A DNA stretch of 46,646 nt, taken from NCBI GenBank assembly GCA_028279045.1, contig JANQSZ010000013.1, positions 1-46,646 on the forward strand, read 5' to 3'. The position numbers and the translations under genes were made by a program. The stretch comes from Candidatus Nanoarchaeia archaeon. Lineage in GTDB: Archaea; Nanobdellota; Nanobdellia; Woesearchaeales; UBA10216. Below the pieces are notes generated by a model. That model saw only the letters and a list, made by a program, of their open reading frames with translations. It searched no databases and was not told the origin of the DNA. Within the stretch, counting starts at the first letter, position 1; the number at the start of each line of letters is the position of its first letter. This document shows, piece after piece, positions 16,655 to 24,696 of this stretch.

Positions 16655-18283
16655 ATGAAAGCATCTGACTTGATGGTCCGGTGCCTGGAAAAAGAAGGTG
16701 TGCAGCATGTCTTTGGTGTTCCAGGCGAGGAGAATGAAGATCTTCTTTTTTCGTTGCAAGATTCTAAAGTGCAGTTTATACCAACACGGCACGAGCAAGG
16801 AGCTGCGTTCATGGCAGACGTCTACGGACGACTAACCGGGAGAGCAGGTGTGTGCTTAGCAACTCTCGGTCCAGGCGCAACAAACCTTATTACAGGTGTA
16901 GCAGATGCTCATCTCGACAAAAGCCCTGTCGTTGCTATAACAGGACAGGGCGGAGTTGACCGCTTGCACAAAGAAAGCCATCAGTTTATTGACGTTGTCA
17001 ACATGTTCAAACCAATTGTGAAATGGAACGCTTCCATAACACGACCAGAAATCATTCCCGAAGTAGTAAGAAAGGCATTCAAACTTTCTGAATCTGAAAA
17101 ACCCGGTGCAACACACTTCGAACTTCCCGAAGACGTTGCAAAACTAGAAACCGATTCTCCCCCAATGGAGCGAGAACGCGTTCGGAGGCCAGCTGCAGAT
17201 TACAAAGCAGTGGAAAAATCATTCAACATTATAAAAAATGCAAAACGCCCTGTTATTCTTGCAGGTAACGGTGCAATCCGAAAGCTTGCATCGAAGCATT
17301 TGCGCGAGTTCGTAGAAAAAACAAACATTCCTGTTGCATCCACGTTTATGGGAAAAGGTGCAATCTCCGACAAAGCACCACAATCCTTACTCACCCTCGG
17401 TTTGAAGGGAAACGATCACGGCTTGTGCGTCATGAAAGAAGCTGACGTCGTGATCACAATTGGCTACGACATCGCAGAGTACGATCCTGATTTTTGGAAC
17501 ATTGGTGTAGCAAAACAAATCATTGATGTTGATTTTCTTCCAGCAGAAGTATACCAACACTACCAACCTACCGTGGAGGTTGTCGGCGATATCTCTTCTG
17601 CGTTATGGGAGTGGAATAAACGTCTTGACCTCGAACCAATAAAATGCGAAAATTGGTATGGGAAAACTCGAGCAGCAATCCTGGAAGATATTTCTTCGTA
17701 CAGCAACGACGAAGTGTTAACTGTTCCCGGCTCACTAAATGTATTACGAGAAGTAATGCACGATGATGACATTCTTTTATCTGATGTTGGTAGTCACAAA
17801 ATGTGGATTGCCCGCAACTATCCTGCGTATGAGCCCAACACTGTTATTATTTCAAACGGGTTTGCAAGTATGGGTATTGCACTTCCAGGAGGAATCGCTG
17901 CTAAGCTAGCGCACCCTGGCAAGCGTGTGGTTGCGGCAATGGGCGACGGCGGATTCTTGATGAATTCGCAAGAGTTGGAAACTGCAAAGCGGCTCGGTTT
18001 AGGTTATGTCGTTCTTGTCTTCAACGACAACAACTACGGCCTCATCACATGGAAACAAGAAAATCACACCGGTAAATCATTCGGCACAGAATTGACCAAT
18101 CCAAATTTCAAGCAATACGCAGAAAGTTTCGGCATCAAAGGATACGAGCCAAAATCTTATGCAGAACTGAAACAGAATCTTGAGGAAGCAATCAATAGCA
18201 ACGAAGTAACACTTATCGGCGTCAACATCGACGCAAGCGTCAATGCAGCACTATCGAAACGCTTAGCTAACCTAAGCTGTTAG
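16655..18283 (+). CDS. TPP-dependent 2-oxoacid decarboxylase/acetolactate synthase-like, probable 2-oxoglutarate decarboxylase
   Basis: A 542-aa enzyme of the acetolactate synthase family. 'RHEQGAAFMADVYGRLTG' near residue 48 carries the cofactor-activating Glu, and 'GDGGFLMNSQELETAK' through 'FNDNNYG' is the TPP/Mg motif. The family includes acetolactate synthases, but the adjacent succinic-semialdehyde-type dehydrogenase gene 8 nt downstream reproduces the cyanobacterial pair in which an 'acetolactate synthase' is really a 2-oxoglutarate decarboxylase. No regulatory subunit or branched-chain gene is near. I infer that it makes succinic semialdehyde from 2-oxoglutarate; acetolactate synthesis is the main alternative. 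A weak TATA-like 'ccttaataag' lies 26 nt upstream. Confidence 0.75.
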   Translation: MKASDLMVRCLEKEGVQHVFGVPGEENEDLLFSLQDSKVQFIPTRHEQGAAFMADVYGRLTGRAGVCLATLGPGATNLITGVADAHLDKSPVVAITGQGGVDRLHKESHQFIDVVNMFKPIVKWNASITRPEIIPEVVRKAFKLSESEKPGATHFELPEDVAKLETDSPPMERERVRRPAADYKAVEKSFNIIKNAKRPVILAGNGAIRKLASKHLREFVEKTNIPVASTFMGKGAISDKAPQSLLTLGLKGNDHGLCVMKEADVVITIGYDIAEYDPDFWNIGVAKQIIDVDFLPAEVYQHYQPTVEVVGDISSALWEWNKRLDLEPIKCENWYGKTRAAILEDISSYSNDEVLTVPGSLNVLREVMHDDDILLSDVGSHKMWIARNYPAYEPNTVIISNGFASMGIALPGGIAAKLAHPGKRVVAAMGDGGFLMNSQELETAKRLGLGYVVLVFNDNNYGLITWKQENHTGKSFGTELTNPNFKQYAESFGIKGYEPKSYAELKQNLEEAINSNEVTLIGVNIDASVNAALSKRLANLSC

Positions 18284-18291
18284 GAGGGAAA

Positions 18292-19650
18292 ATGAAAGTA
18301 GTCAATCCAGCAACAAACGAACAAGTAAAGGAATATCCTGATCATTCTGAAGACGATGTAAATGAATTGCTAGAAAAAGCAGAAGCAACATTCCAGACTT
18401 GGAAAGATGTTCCTCTCTCCCAGAAAAAGGAACTCATGCTGAAAGCTGCAGACTTGCTACGAGAAAGAAAAGCACAGTATGCAGAAATAATGACTATTGA
18501 AATGGGGAAACCAATTTCTCAAGCAGAATCAGAAGTAGAAAAGTGTGCATGGGTCTGTGAGTATTACGCAGAGAACGCAGAACAATTTCTCGAAGACGAG
18601 ATCGTAGATGCAGATACAACAAAGAGTTTTGTCGCCTTCGAACCGATCGGCGTTGTTCTCGCAGTCATGCCTTGGAACTTCCCATTCTGGCAAGTGTTTC
18701 GATTCGCAGCTCCTGCATTGATGGCAGGGAATGTCGGTGTGCTCAAGCATGCAAGCAACGTTCCTGGTTCAGCATTAGCAATTGAAGAAGTGTTCCGCGA
18801 CGCAGGTTTCCCCGATAATGCATTCACAACATTGCTTATTTCATCAAAGCTTGTTGACAACGTTATCAATAACGACATTGTAAAAGCAGTTACTCTAACC
18901 GGATCTGAATACGCCGGTAGCAAAGTTGCTGAATCCGCAGGTAGAAACATCAAGAAAACCGTTCTTGAGCTGGGCGGAAGCGATCCTTTCATTGTATTAG
19001 CTGATGCTGACATGCCAACCTGTGTGCAAACAGCAGCAAATGCCCGCATGATTAACACCGGGCAAAGTTGTATTGCCGCAAAAAGATTCATTGTCGTGAA
19101 GTCCCGCTTGCAAGAGTTCGAGCAAGCGTACGTTGACTTGTTCAGCAAGTACAAAGTAGGCGATCCAATGGATGCTGAAGTTGATGTAGGTCCGATGGCA
19201 CGTTCTGATTTGGTAGATGAGCTAGACAAACAAGTGCAAGATTCTGTTTCTCAAGGTGCGCGAGTGCTCATCGGCGGTAAACGGCCCGATATGCCTGGTG
19301 CGTTCTACGAGCCAACTATCGTCACCGATGTTACTCCCGACATTACTATTGGCCACGAGGAAACATTCGGCCCTGTAGCAGCAATCATTCCTGTTGAAGA
19401 TGAAGAAGAAGCGATTAAAGTTGCGAACTCTTCTCGTTTCGGATTAGGAGCCAGCCTATGGACAAAAGACAAAGAGAAAGGAGAGCGCCTTGCAAGAAGG
19501 ATAGAGTCCGGCTCAGTGTTTGTAAACAGCATGGTAAAGTCTGATCCCCGTCTTCCATTCGGCGGAATTAAGAAATCTGGATACGGTCGTGAACTTTCTT
19601 ATTACGGTATGAAGGAGTTTCTGAATATCAAAACGATCTGGATCAATTAG
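18292..19650 (+). CDS. Succinate-semialdehyde dehydrogenase-like aldehyde dehydrogenase
   Basis: A 452-aa NAD(P)-dependent aldehyde dehydrogenase, preceded by a clear Shine-Dalgarno 'ggaggg' in the 8-nt gap after the TPP enzyme. 'MPWNFPFWQVFRFAAPALMA' is the cofactor-binding region, 'LELGGSDPF' near residue 226 holds the general-base Glu, and 'NTGQSCIAAKRF' near 258 holds the nucleophilic Cys. The overall style ('EKCAWVCEYYAENAE') is that of short bacterial SSADH enzymes of the Sad/GabD type. With its partner it would oxidise succinic semialdehyde to succinate. The stop interlocks with the convergent small membrane protein gene by 4 nt (TTAG). Confidence 0.88.
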   Translation: MKVVNPATNEQVKEYPDHSEDDVNELLEKAEATFQTWKDVPLSQKKELMLKAADLLRERKAQYAEIMTIEMGKPISQAESEVEKCAWVCEYYAENAEQFLEDEIVDADTTKSFVAFEPIGVVLAVMPWNFPFWQVFRFAAPALMAGNVGVLKHASNVPGSALAIEEVFRDAGFPDNAFTTLLISSKLVDNVINNDIVKAVTLTGSEYAGSKVAESAGRNIKKTVLELGGSDPFIVLADADMPTCVQTAANARMINTGQSCIAAKRFIVVKSRLQEFEQAYVDLFSKYKVGDPMDAEVDVGPMARSDLVDELDKQVQDSVSQGARVLIGGKRPDMPGAFYEPTIVTDVTPDITIGHEETFGPVAAIIPVEDEEEAIKVANSSRFGLGASLWTKDKEKGERLARRIESGSVFVNSMVKSDPRLPFGGIKKSGYGRELSYYGMKEFLNIKTIWIN

Positions 19651-19877
19651 GGTTTCATATGCACGTGAAACGGTTCTTCGTATTCTGAAGTAGGTCGCAG
19701 CCCAACCATTCTGAATAAGAAATTAGTCATGACAATGAACGCCGAAGCAATCAGTATGAATTTCGCAACGTCTGGCCTGCCGGTGAAGTACAGCATGAAC
19801 CCAAACATCATCAACAGCACGCCGAACATCATGCCAAACAGCGTTCGCATGTTGACAGCCATGGTATACGATCCCAT
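19647..19877 (-). CDS. Small two-TM membrane protein, 76 aa
   Basis: The ORF track extends this frame back through the tRNA gene, which is an artefact. A TATA element at 19901-19909 centred 27 nt upstream supports the ATG at 19877 ('MGSYTMAVNMRTLFG'); the ATG at 19862 is the alternative. The product has two hydrophobic helices (about 11-31 and 38-58) and a charged tail 'PTSEYEEPFHVHMKP'. I do not recognise a family. Confidence 0.65.
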   Translation of the reverse strand: MGSYTMAVNMRTLFGMMFGVLLMMFGFMLYFTGRPDVAKFILIASAFIVMTNFLFRMVGLRPTSEYEEPFHVHMKP

Positions 19878-19900
19878 ACCACTATCACCACAAAGAGACA

Positions 19901-19909
19901 ATTTAAAGG
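19901..19909 (-). promoter_or_regulatory. TATA box for the two-TM protein
   Basis: The plus strand reads 'atttaaagg' (minus 'cctttaaat'), centred about 28 nt before the ATG at 19877. It decides the start against the longer ORF. Confidence 0.5.
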
Positions 19910-19927
19910 TATCGTTGAAAGAAAAGC

Positions 19928-20038
19928 TAGCCCCGCGCGGATTCGAACCGCGGTCACCACCTTTCTCCAATCGGAGAGCTTCGAGGCTCTGCCGAGAATG
20001 CCAAAGGGTAGTATGATTGGCCACTACACCACGGGGCT
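19928..20038 (-). tRNA. tRNA-Gln (UUG) with a 38-nt anticodon-loop intron
   Basis: On the minus strand the acceptor stem AGCCCCG pairs perfectly with CGGGGCT, the T-arm is CGCGG-TTCGAAT-CCGCG, and the D-arm has the 'GTGTAGTGGCCAATCAT' form usual for archaeal tRNA-Gln. The anticodon stem CTACC/GGTGG encloses C-U-UUG-G and, after an intron at 19963-20000, A38. Position 37/38 is the canonical archaeal intron site. The pre-tRNA can form the 4-bp central helix (CUUU with GGAG, two wobbles) flanked by 3-nt bulges that the splicing endonuclease needs, and the intron has its own hairpin (TCGG-C-AGAGC / GCTCT-CCGA). Mature length is 73 nt and CCA is not encoded. Confidence 0.92.
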
Positions 20039-20060
20039 GTACTTCTAAAAGAGTTAGGAG

Positions 20061-20073
20061 CCTTTTTTAAAGG
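20061..20073 (-). promoter_or_regulatory. TATA element for tRNA-Gln
   Basis: 'ccttttttaaagg' is centred about 29 nt upstream of the tRNA 5' end, as expected for an archaeal tRNA promoter. Confidence 0.55.
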
Positions 20074-20100
20074 TTATGCACTCGCCAGGTGCAGACAAGG

Positions 20101-20107
20101 TTTATAT
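20101..20107 (+). promoter_or_regulatory. TATA box for the Nre gene
   Basis: 'tttatat' is centred 26 nt before the ATG at 20130 and argues for that ATG over the TTG used in the ORF track. Confidence 0.65.
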
Positions 20108-20129
20108 CGCTTGAAATCTTTCATTGAGC

Positions 20130-21353
20130 ATGGCTTCCAGGCTCGCAAAATGTCTTACGTGTGCAAACACGTTCATTGTCAAGCATATCGGCGAGACTAT
20201 GTGCCAGGATTGCTTGGCAAGTCTCGTCTCGTTCAAAAACACGAAACTAAAGGAGAATTTCTTTGGTGATTCACCAGCCCCTTTCATCGGCCGCTTTGGC
20301 TACCCAAACGTAAACGTAGGCGTTTTATCTCCTGGTATGTCTGAAGAAAATTCTTGGCAGTATGATTCTCCGTCACACTGGGTTTCCTCTCACAAGTCAA
20401 TTCCTGAAATAGCCAGGATGCGTGCCGGCCTCATTAATTCCAGAACAAAAGTTGATATCAAAAGCCATCAAAAGATGACCGACATCGCTCAGGAGGTTGC
20501 AATGGCTTCCAAGCCAGTAGAAATCGAAGTCGGACTAAAAAAGAAACCAACATTCAAGATGAACTGGGAGCAGTACAGCGCTCCAATGGGGCCTGCTGCA
20601 CAAATTAAGAAAGTTGACATCACTTCCAATCCAAAAATCCACACAAAAGTCGAAAAAGTTTTCTCAGATACAGATCTGAAAGCTGCTGAGGGAGTAAATT
20701 ATCTCTATGGTTCTGGTTTCGAGCCATACAATTTAAGTCGCATGTTATCCGTCGGTACGATGGGCATTGGAAAGAACCGTAAGCTAGTGCCAACGCGCTG
20801 GTCCATTACCGCAACTGACGACATCATCGGAAAACAAATAATCAAAGAAGTCAAAGACTATCCTGAAGCTGATTATCAAGTTTTCACTGGAAATTACTTT
20901 GGTAACTACTACGTTATCATGTTGTTTCCAGAAAAATGGAGTTATGAACTCTATGAGACATACGCCAAACCAGGTCAGCAGCACGAAATCTGGTCTGATT
21001 ACGAGCCGTACCAAGGCAGAAAGAACTATGCTGATAATACTGCAGGCGGTTACTACGCAGCGCGCATCTCAATTCTCGAGCAGCTCCAAAAAATGAAACG
21101 CCAGGCATCAGTACTAGCTCTGCGTTTTGTTACCGACGAGTATTCTATGCCCCTAGGCGTATGGGTAGTTCGAGAAGCAGCGAAGAAAACAATGCAGCAG
21201 AAGCCGATTGCGTTTGCTAGTAGAGAATTAATGCTGAAGTTCGCAGAAAACTACGCAAAGAAGAAGTTCGGCTACGACATCATTCCTTTCTTCAAGAAAA
21301 GTTACTTACTCAAGTACGTTACTCAGCAGAAGAAGCTGTTTGAGTACGCGTAA
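20130..21353 (+). CDS. nre: Nre family DNA repair protein
   Basis: A 407-aa protein beginning 'MASRLAKCLTCANTF'. Cys pairs at about residues 8-11 and 25-28 (CLTC, CQDC) form the N-terminal zinc ribbon of Nre proteins, and 'LSVGTMGIGKNRKLVPTRWSIT' near residue 208 is the family signature. Archaeal NreA works with the PCNA clamp in repair of DNA damage. The C-terminal 'QQKKLFEYA' resembles a degenerate PCNA-interacting (PIP) motif. The last 35 nt overlap the convergent 112-aa gene downstream of alaS. Confidence 0.9.
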   Translation: MASRLAKCLTCANTFIVKHIGETMCQDCLASLVSFKNTKLKENFFGDSPAPFIGRFGYPNVNVGVLSPGMSEENSWQYDSPSHWVSSHKSIPEIARMRAGLINSRTKVDIKSHQKMTDIAQEVAMASKPVEIEVGLKKKPTFKMNWEQYSAPMGPAAQIKKVDITSNPKIHTKVEKVFSDTDLKAAEGVNYLYGSGFEPYNLSRMLSVGTMGIGKNRKLVPTRWSITATDDIIGKQIIKEVKDYPEADYQVFTGNYFGNYYVIMLFPEKWSYELYETYAKPGQQHEIWSDYEPYQGRKNYADNTAGGYYAARISILEQLQKMKRQASVLALRFVTDEYSMPLGVWVVREAAKKTMQQKPIAFASRELMLKFAENYAKKKFGYDIIPFFKKSYLLKYVTQQKKLFEYA

Positions 21354-21657
21354 ATTCTACGTTAACAGAGATGAGCAAGGTATCTCCATCATATGATTCA
21401 AAAGTGTATGAATGTCTGCCTTCGTCTTCACCGTGGTAAGCAACACACCTGTTTCTTTTAGGTAAGAGGTTTTCAGCAACGAAAGTGTGCGGTGACCAAC
21501 CGAATCCTGTTCCGAAATCCATGAAATACCCTTTTTCCGGGTCAAATATCTGATATTGCGCTTCTAATCGAGGTTCTGCGCGAAGATGTGCCAAGAAATC
21601 ATCCAGTGCTTCTTCAAAACCCACTTCAACTTGTCCTATGTTCTGGCTACTTTGCAT
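21319..21657 (-). CDS. Hypothetical protein, 112 aa, coupled to alaS
   Basis: I do not recognise it. Its start overlaps the alaS stop by 11 nt, so it is probably translated from the alaS mRNA. The product mixes an N-terminal helix ('GFEEALDDFLAHLRAE') with a beta-rich remainder ('YTFESYDGDTLLISVNVEF') and looks like a small compact domain. It sits where a C-Ala domain would continue in other archaeal AlaRS proteins but does not resemble that domain. The 35-nt tail overlap with nre makes its last dozen residues doubly coded. Confidence 0.6.
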   Translation of the reverse strand: MQSSQNIGQVEVGFEEALDDFLAHLRAEPRLEAQYQIFDPEKGYFMDFGTGFGWSPHTFVAENLLPKRNRCVAYHGEDEGRHSYTFESYDGDTLLISVNVEFTRTQTASSAE

Positions 21658-24145
21658 TTTCCAATTCTTCCTTAAACCGCTTCACCGTCTTCACAAGGTG
21701 TTCCGGCTGCGTCTTCAGAATTTCTGCAGTTCGAGCAAGAACGTCGCCGTCAAATTCTGAAACAGATTCCAATTCGTAGCTATCAATTTGTTTTTTCTTC
21801 TTGACAGCTTTCTTCCACTTACCAAATAATTCTTCAGCTCGTGCTGGTATTTGTGCTGGCTCGCAATTCAGCAGTTCAGCAAGTTCTTTAACCAAGTCAT
21901 CTTGGCCAGCAGCAACCTTCTCTGCTGCGTCTCCTGCCGTATATTCAATACGTACAATACCATCTTGTACTTTGCTACTCTTCAAAATAGTGATCGTTCC
22001 GGTCTCTCCTGTTCGATTCAGGTGTGTTCCCCCACACGCTTCAACATCTTCACCTTCAATATTCACAATACGCAGTTCTTTTCCCGGTACTACAGGTCCT
22101 TGATACACCGTAAATCCATATTCATCCTCAACTTCGTTCCTCGGAATGAATGATTTTGTAATCGGAACATTTTTCTTCACAATTTCATTACTTCTGCGTT
22201 CAATTTCTCGCAGTTGTGTTTCCGAGAGCGGCTCATAATGCGTAATGTCAAGTCGAGCTTTCTCTGGGAACTTTGCAGCACCAGCTTGCCACGCATGGTT
22301 TCCTAAGTATTCACGTACAACTCCATTCACAATGTGCGTTGCCGTGTGATTCTGTGTCAATTGCTTCCTTCTTTCAGCATCAACCAGTCCTTGCACAGCA
22401 TCTCCAACACCAAACTTTGGCTCATCTTCAAGTTTATGCAGCACAACGGCTCCTTGTTTGATAACATCAACAACTTTCTGGCCATTAAGCGTTCCAGTGT
22501 CATGCTGCTGTCCTCCGCTCGTCGGGAAAAAGTAGCTCTGATCAAGTGCAACCCAAGTATCAACAATGCCAAGAACCACAGCTGTAAATTCGGGCGCTTT
22601 CCAGTCTTGATAGTAAAGTGATTTTGTTGCATCTACTTCGATAGGAATCTTCTCTTTCTTCTTTGTTTGCGTAGCTTGCTCTAACTGTTCATGTCTCTCA
22701 GCTACCAATGCATAAAAATTGTCAGGAACATCAACTTTCACTCCTTGTTTTGCTCCTTCATCCTTAATGACATCAGGACTAATACCGTTGCTATCATACA
22801 ATTCTACGAGCATCTCGTTCGTAATTTCTTTCTGAACAACTCTCTTGACAAGATCTGCTCCGCGTCGTCGAGTTTCAGCAAACTTCTTCTCCTCAACACC
22901 AATAATTTTCCGAACATCGTCAAGGTTCAAGCTCAATTCTGGGAAAATTGGTTTCAAATAATCAGCATGCCATTCGCACACATCAGATAAATCAACATCC
23001 CAGTTGTTCTTCTGAATGAATTGCAATGCTCTTCTCAGCAGCATTCTCAAATTATATCCGCCGCCAGTATTACTCGGCAATAATCCATCAGATAACGCAA
23101 CCAGCAACGTTCGTGCGTGTTCTCCAACAGAATATACTTGCGAAAGAGGCAGTACTTGTTGTCTCAAATCTTCAACAGGCATGTTCATTTTCCGAGCCAC
23201 TTCTTGCCAAGTCTTGTTAATGTCATCAACTTCATCCACATTCAGGTAAGATGAGTACGGTAAGAATTTGCGGATAACAGCGTCATCCGGTTTAACACCA
23301 GTAATATCATACAGTTTCTTTGATACCGTCGGGAATGTGCTTTCATAACTTGTACTTGCTCCTTTCGTAAACCAAGCGTTTCGTTCGTGCCCCATTCCCA
23401 TGTCCAGCACTTTCAGTTTCAATTCCTTGTAAGAATCCCCAGTAACTTCATAACGCGTGTACACTTGATTACCAAGCTCTAACCCGCGGCTAAAATATTC
23501 CATGCACGGTCCGAAGTTTCCTCCGCCAGCCCACGCATCTTCGTGATACTTGACTTCGTCTCTCGGTAACCCTAGACCTTTAATCAACCAATGATGAATA
23601 TCCTCGAAATATTTGCGCTGATCCCATTTCTCCGGCGGCATAAATGCATGCTGCCCAATCATAACAAAACCAGTGTAGTGAGCTCCAGTAATACCTACAT
23701 TATCAATATCGTTAAAGCGCAAACTAAATTGCGGTACAACCAAAGGATTTGCAGGCGGCGCTACCTCTCCTGAAACAACATAGGGTTGAAAGTTGTAGAT
23801 ACTTGCCTGCACAAAATCAGTGTCTTCACGCCATCGCGCAGCAACAGGATAACGTTTGATCGGTTCGTATCCGCGTTGCTCAAAAAATTTAGCAAACGTC
23901 TTCCATGTCTGAATATAATCAAGTTCGTTCTTAGCAGGGCTGTCTCCAATAAACCCAAAGCCACCGCTACAAGATGGATCTCCGCACACATCGGTGTCTT
24001 CAATACTCCAGAAGTACGTGTCGCAGTTCTTGCACGTGTGTCGAGAATACCCTTCCTGCTTCAAAACATCCACAGCAAAGTATTCTTCAGGATTCTTCGA
24101 TGCTTTCTCCTTCAGCATCTTCTTCAGTTCTTTATCAGTTGGCAT
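21647..24145 (-). CDS. alaS: Alanyl-tRNA synthetase, archaeal type, lacking the C-Ala domain
   Basis: An 832-aa enzyme. The N-terminal zinc element 'CKNCDTYFWSIEDTDVCGDPSC' and catalytic motifs 'PVAARWREDTDFVQASI' and 'RFNDIDNVG' are archaeal. The editing domain has 'HTATH' (about 594) and 'CGGTH', its metal ligands. Other archaeal AlaRS are about 900 aa or more and end in a glycine-rich C-Ala/DHHA1 domain; here the chain stops after the post-editing helices and the glycine-rich motif is missing. Charging and editing domains look intact. A TATA box centred 26 nt upstream supports the start. Confidence 0.93.
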   Translation of the reverse strand: MPTDKELKKMLKEKASKNPEEYFAVDVLKQEGYSRHTCKNCDTYFWSIEDTDVCGDPSCSGGFGFIGDSPAKNELDYIQTWKTFAKFFEQRGYEPIKRYPVAARWREDTDFVQASIYNFQPYVVSGEVAPPANPLVVPQFSLRFNDIDNVGITGAHYTGFVMIGQHAFMPPEKWDQRKYFEDIHHWLIKGLGLPRDEVKYHEDAWAGGGNFGPCMEYFSRGLELGNQVYTRYEVTGDSYKELKLKVLDMGMGHERNAWFTKGASTSYESTFPTVSKKLYDITGVKPDDAVIRKFLPYSSYLNVDEVDDINKTWQEVARKMNMPVEDLRQQVLPLSQVYSVGEHARTLLVALSDGLLPSNTGGGYNLRMLLRRALQFIQKNNWDVDLSDVCEWHADYLKPIFPELSLNLDDVRKIIGVEEKKFAETRRRGADLVKRVVQKEITNEMLVELYDSNGISPDVIKDEGAKQGVKVDVPDNFYALVAERHEQLEQATQTKKKEKIPIEVDATKSLYYQDWKAPEFTAVVLGIVDTWVALDQSYFFPTSGGQQHDTGTLNGQKVVDVIKQGAVVLHKLEDEPKFGVGDAVQGLVDAERRKQLTQNHTATHIVNGVVREYLGNHAWQAGAAKFPEKARLDITHYEPLSETQLREIERRSNEIVKKNVPITKSFIPRNEVEDEYGFTVYQGPVVPGKELRIVNIEGEDVEACGGTHLNRTGETGTITILKSSKVQDGIVRIEYTAGDAAEKVAAGQDDLVKELAELLNCEPAQIPARAEELFGKWKKAVKKKKQIDSYELESVSEFDGDVLARTAEILKTQPEHLVKTVKRFKEELENAK

Positions 24146-24166
24146 CGTAACACAAATCAGAACACG

Positions 24167-24175
24167 ATTTATATA
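24167..24175 (-). promoter_or_regulatory. TATA box for alaS
   Basis: 'atttatata' is centred 26 nt before the alaS ATG at 24145 (leaderless), in the gap after the response-regulator stop. Confidence 0.65.
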
Positions 24176-24181
24176 GGTTTC

Positions 24182-24541
24182 TTAGGAATTCAGCGTTTGT
24201 TCAACAAGAGCACCGATTTCTCCAAGGTCAGTCGGTTTCTCATAAAAGGGAACTCCAAGGCTGGCAAACTCTTTTGCAGCTGCCTCATTGGCAGAAGTCC
24301 AGGCCATAATGGGTGGGTGATTTTCTTGCGCCACAACATAAGTCGCGAATTCAACGCCTCCCATTCCCGGTGGCATACTAACATCAGTAACAATAACGTC
24401 AAAAGTTCCTGATTCGAGTTCGCTAATGCCTTCGTCGCCGTTTCTCACTCGTGTAACGTCATATCCTTCTCCTCTGAGAACAATTGAGAAGCTACTTGCA
24501 ACATAGTCAACGTCTTCCAATAAGAGCACTCGTTTCATCAT
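24182..24541 (-). CDS. Single-domain response regulator (CheY-like receiver)
   Basis: A 119-aa receiver domain. The acidic pair E9-D10 ('LLLEDVDY'), the phospho-acceptor D53 ('VIVTDVSMP'), S83 ('AWTSAN') and K102 ('YEKPTD') are all present, so phosphorylation should be possible. There is no output domain and no histidine kinase in the window, so it is an orphan that must act by protein contacts. Two ATGs in a row (24541, 24538) lie about 25 nt from a TATA element at 24561-24568; either could be used. Confidence 0.9.
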   Translation of the reverse strand: MMKRVLLLEDVDYVASSFSIVLRGEGYDVTRVRNGDEGISELESGTFDVIVTDVSMPPGMGGVEFATYVVAQENHPPIMAWTSANEAAAKEFASLGVPFYEKPTDLGEIGALVEQTLNS

Positions 24542-24560
24542 AAAAGGTAACCAACCACGC

Positions 24561-24568
24561 TTTAAATA
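24561..24568 (-). promoter_or_regulatory. TATA box for the response regulator
   Basis: 'tttaaata' is centred 23-26 nt before the two candidate ATGs of the receiver gene. Confidence 0.5.
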
Positions 24569-24589
24569 ATTTGAGAATAGACACGATTG

Positions 24590-24696
24590 AGCACTGGCAA
24601 GCCAGTGCTGTCGTGCTAGGGGGTGTTAGGTGTACTCATTTCCATTAACCTCCCAAATAAAAAGGCTTACGAGCTCCTGTCCAGTGGCCAGTGCTA
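24590..24696. repeat. Intergenic palindrome and repeat set
   Basis: 'AGCACTGGC' (24590-24598) faces 'GCCAGTGCT' (24601-24609) across a 2-nt loop, and a second 'GCCAGTGCT' occurs at 24687-24695, running into the stop codon of the phosphatase-like gene. The left arm can therefore pair locally or across about 90 nt. Between them, 'GGGGGTGTTA' can pair imperfectly with 'TAACCTCCC'. The stretch holds no ORF and may be a 3' UTR structure, a terminator, a small RNA or the footprint of a small mobile element. Confidence 0.5.

Noticed and set aside
16655-18283. Reading the TPP enzyme as a branched-chain amino acid biosynthesis acetolactate synthase
   Set aside because: There is no small subunit, reductoisomerase or dehydratase nearby, and the coupled SSADH-type gene fits another role; not fully excluded.
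18564-19229. 221-aa minus-strand ORF
   Set aside because: It lies wholly opposite the aldehyde dehydrogenase, with no promoter, ribosome site or recognisable domain.
19878-20024. N-terminal part of the 125-aa minus-strand ORF
   Set aside because: It reads through the tRNA-Gln gene and the TATA box of the small membrane protein.
23786-24412. 208-aa plus-strand ORF
   Set aside because: It is antisense to alaS and the response regulator and crosses their promoter; no domain is visible.
24590-24696. Insertion sequence with terminal inverted repeats
   Set aside because: The segment is only about 100 nt, with no transposase and no clear target duplication; kept as a structured repeat only.
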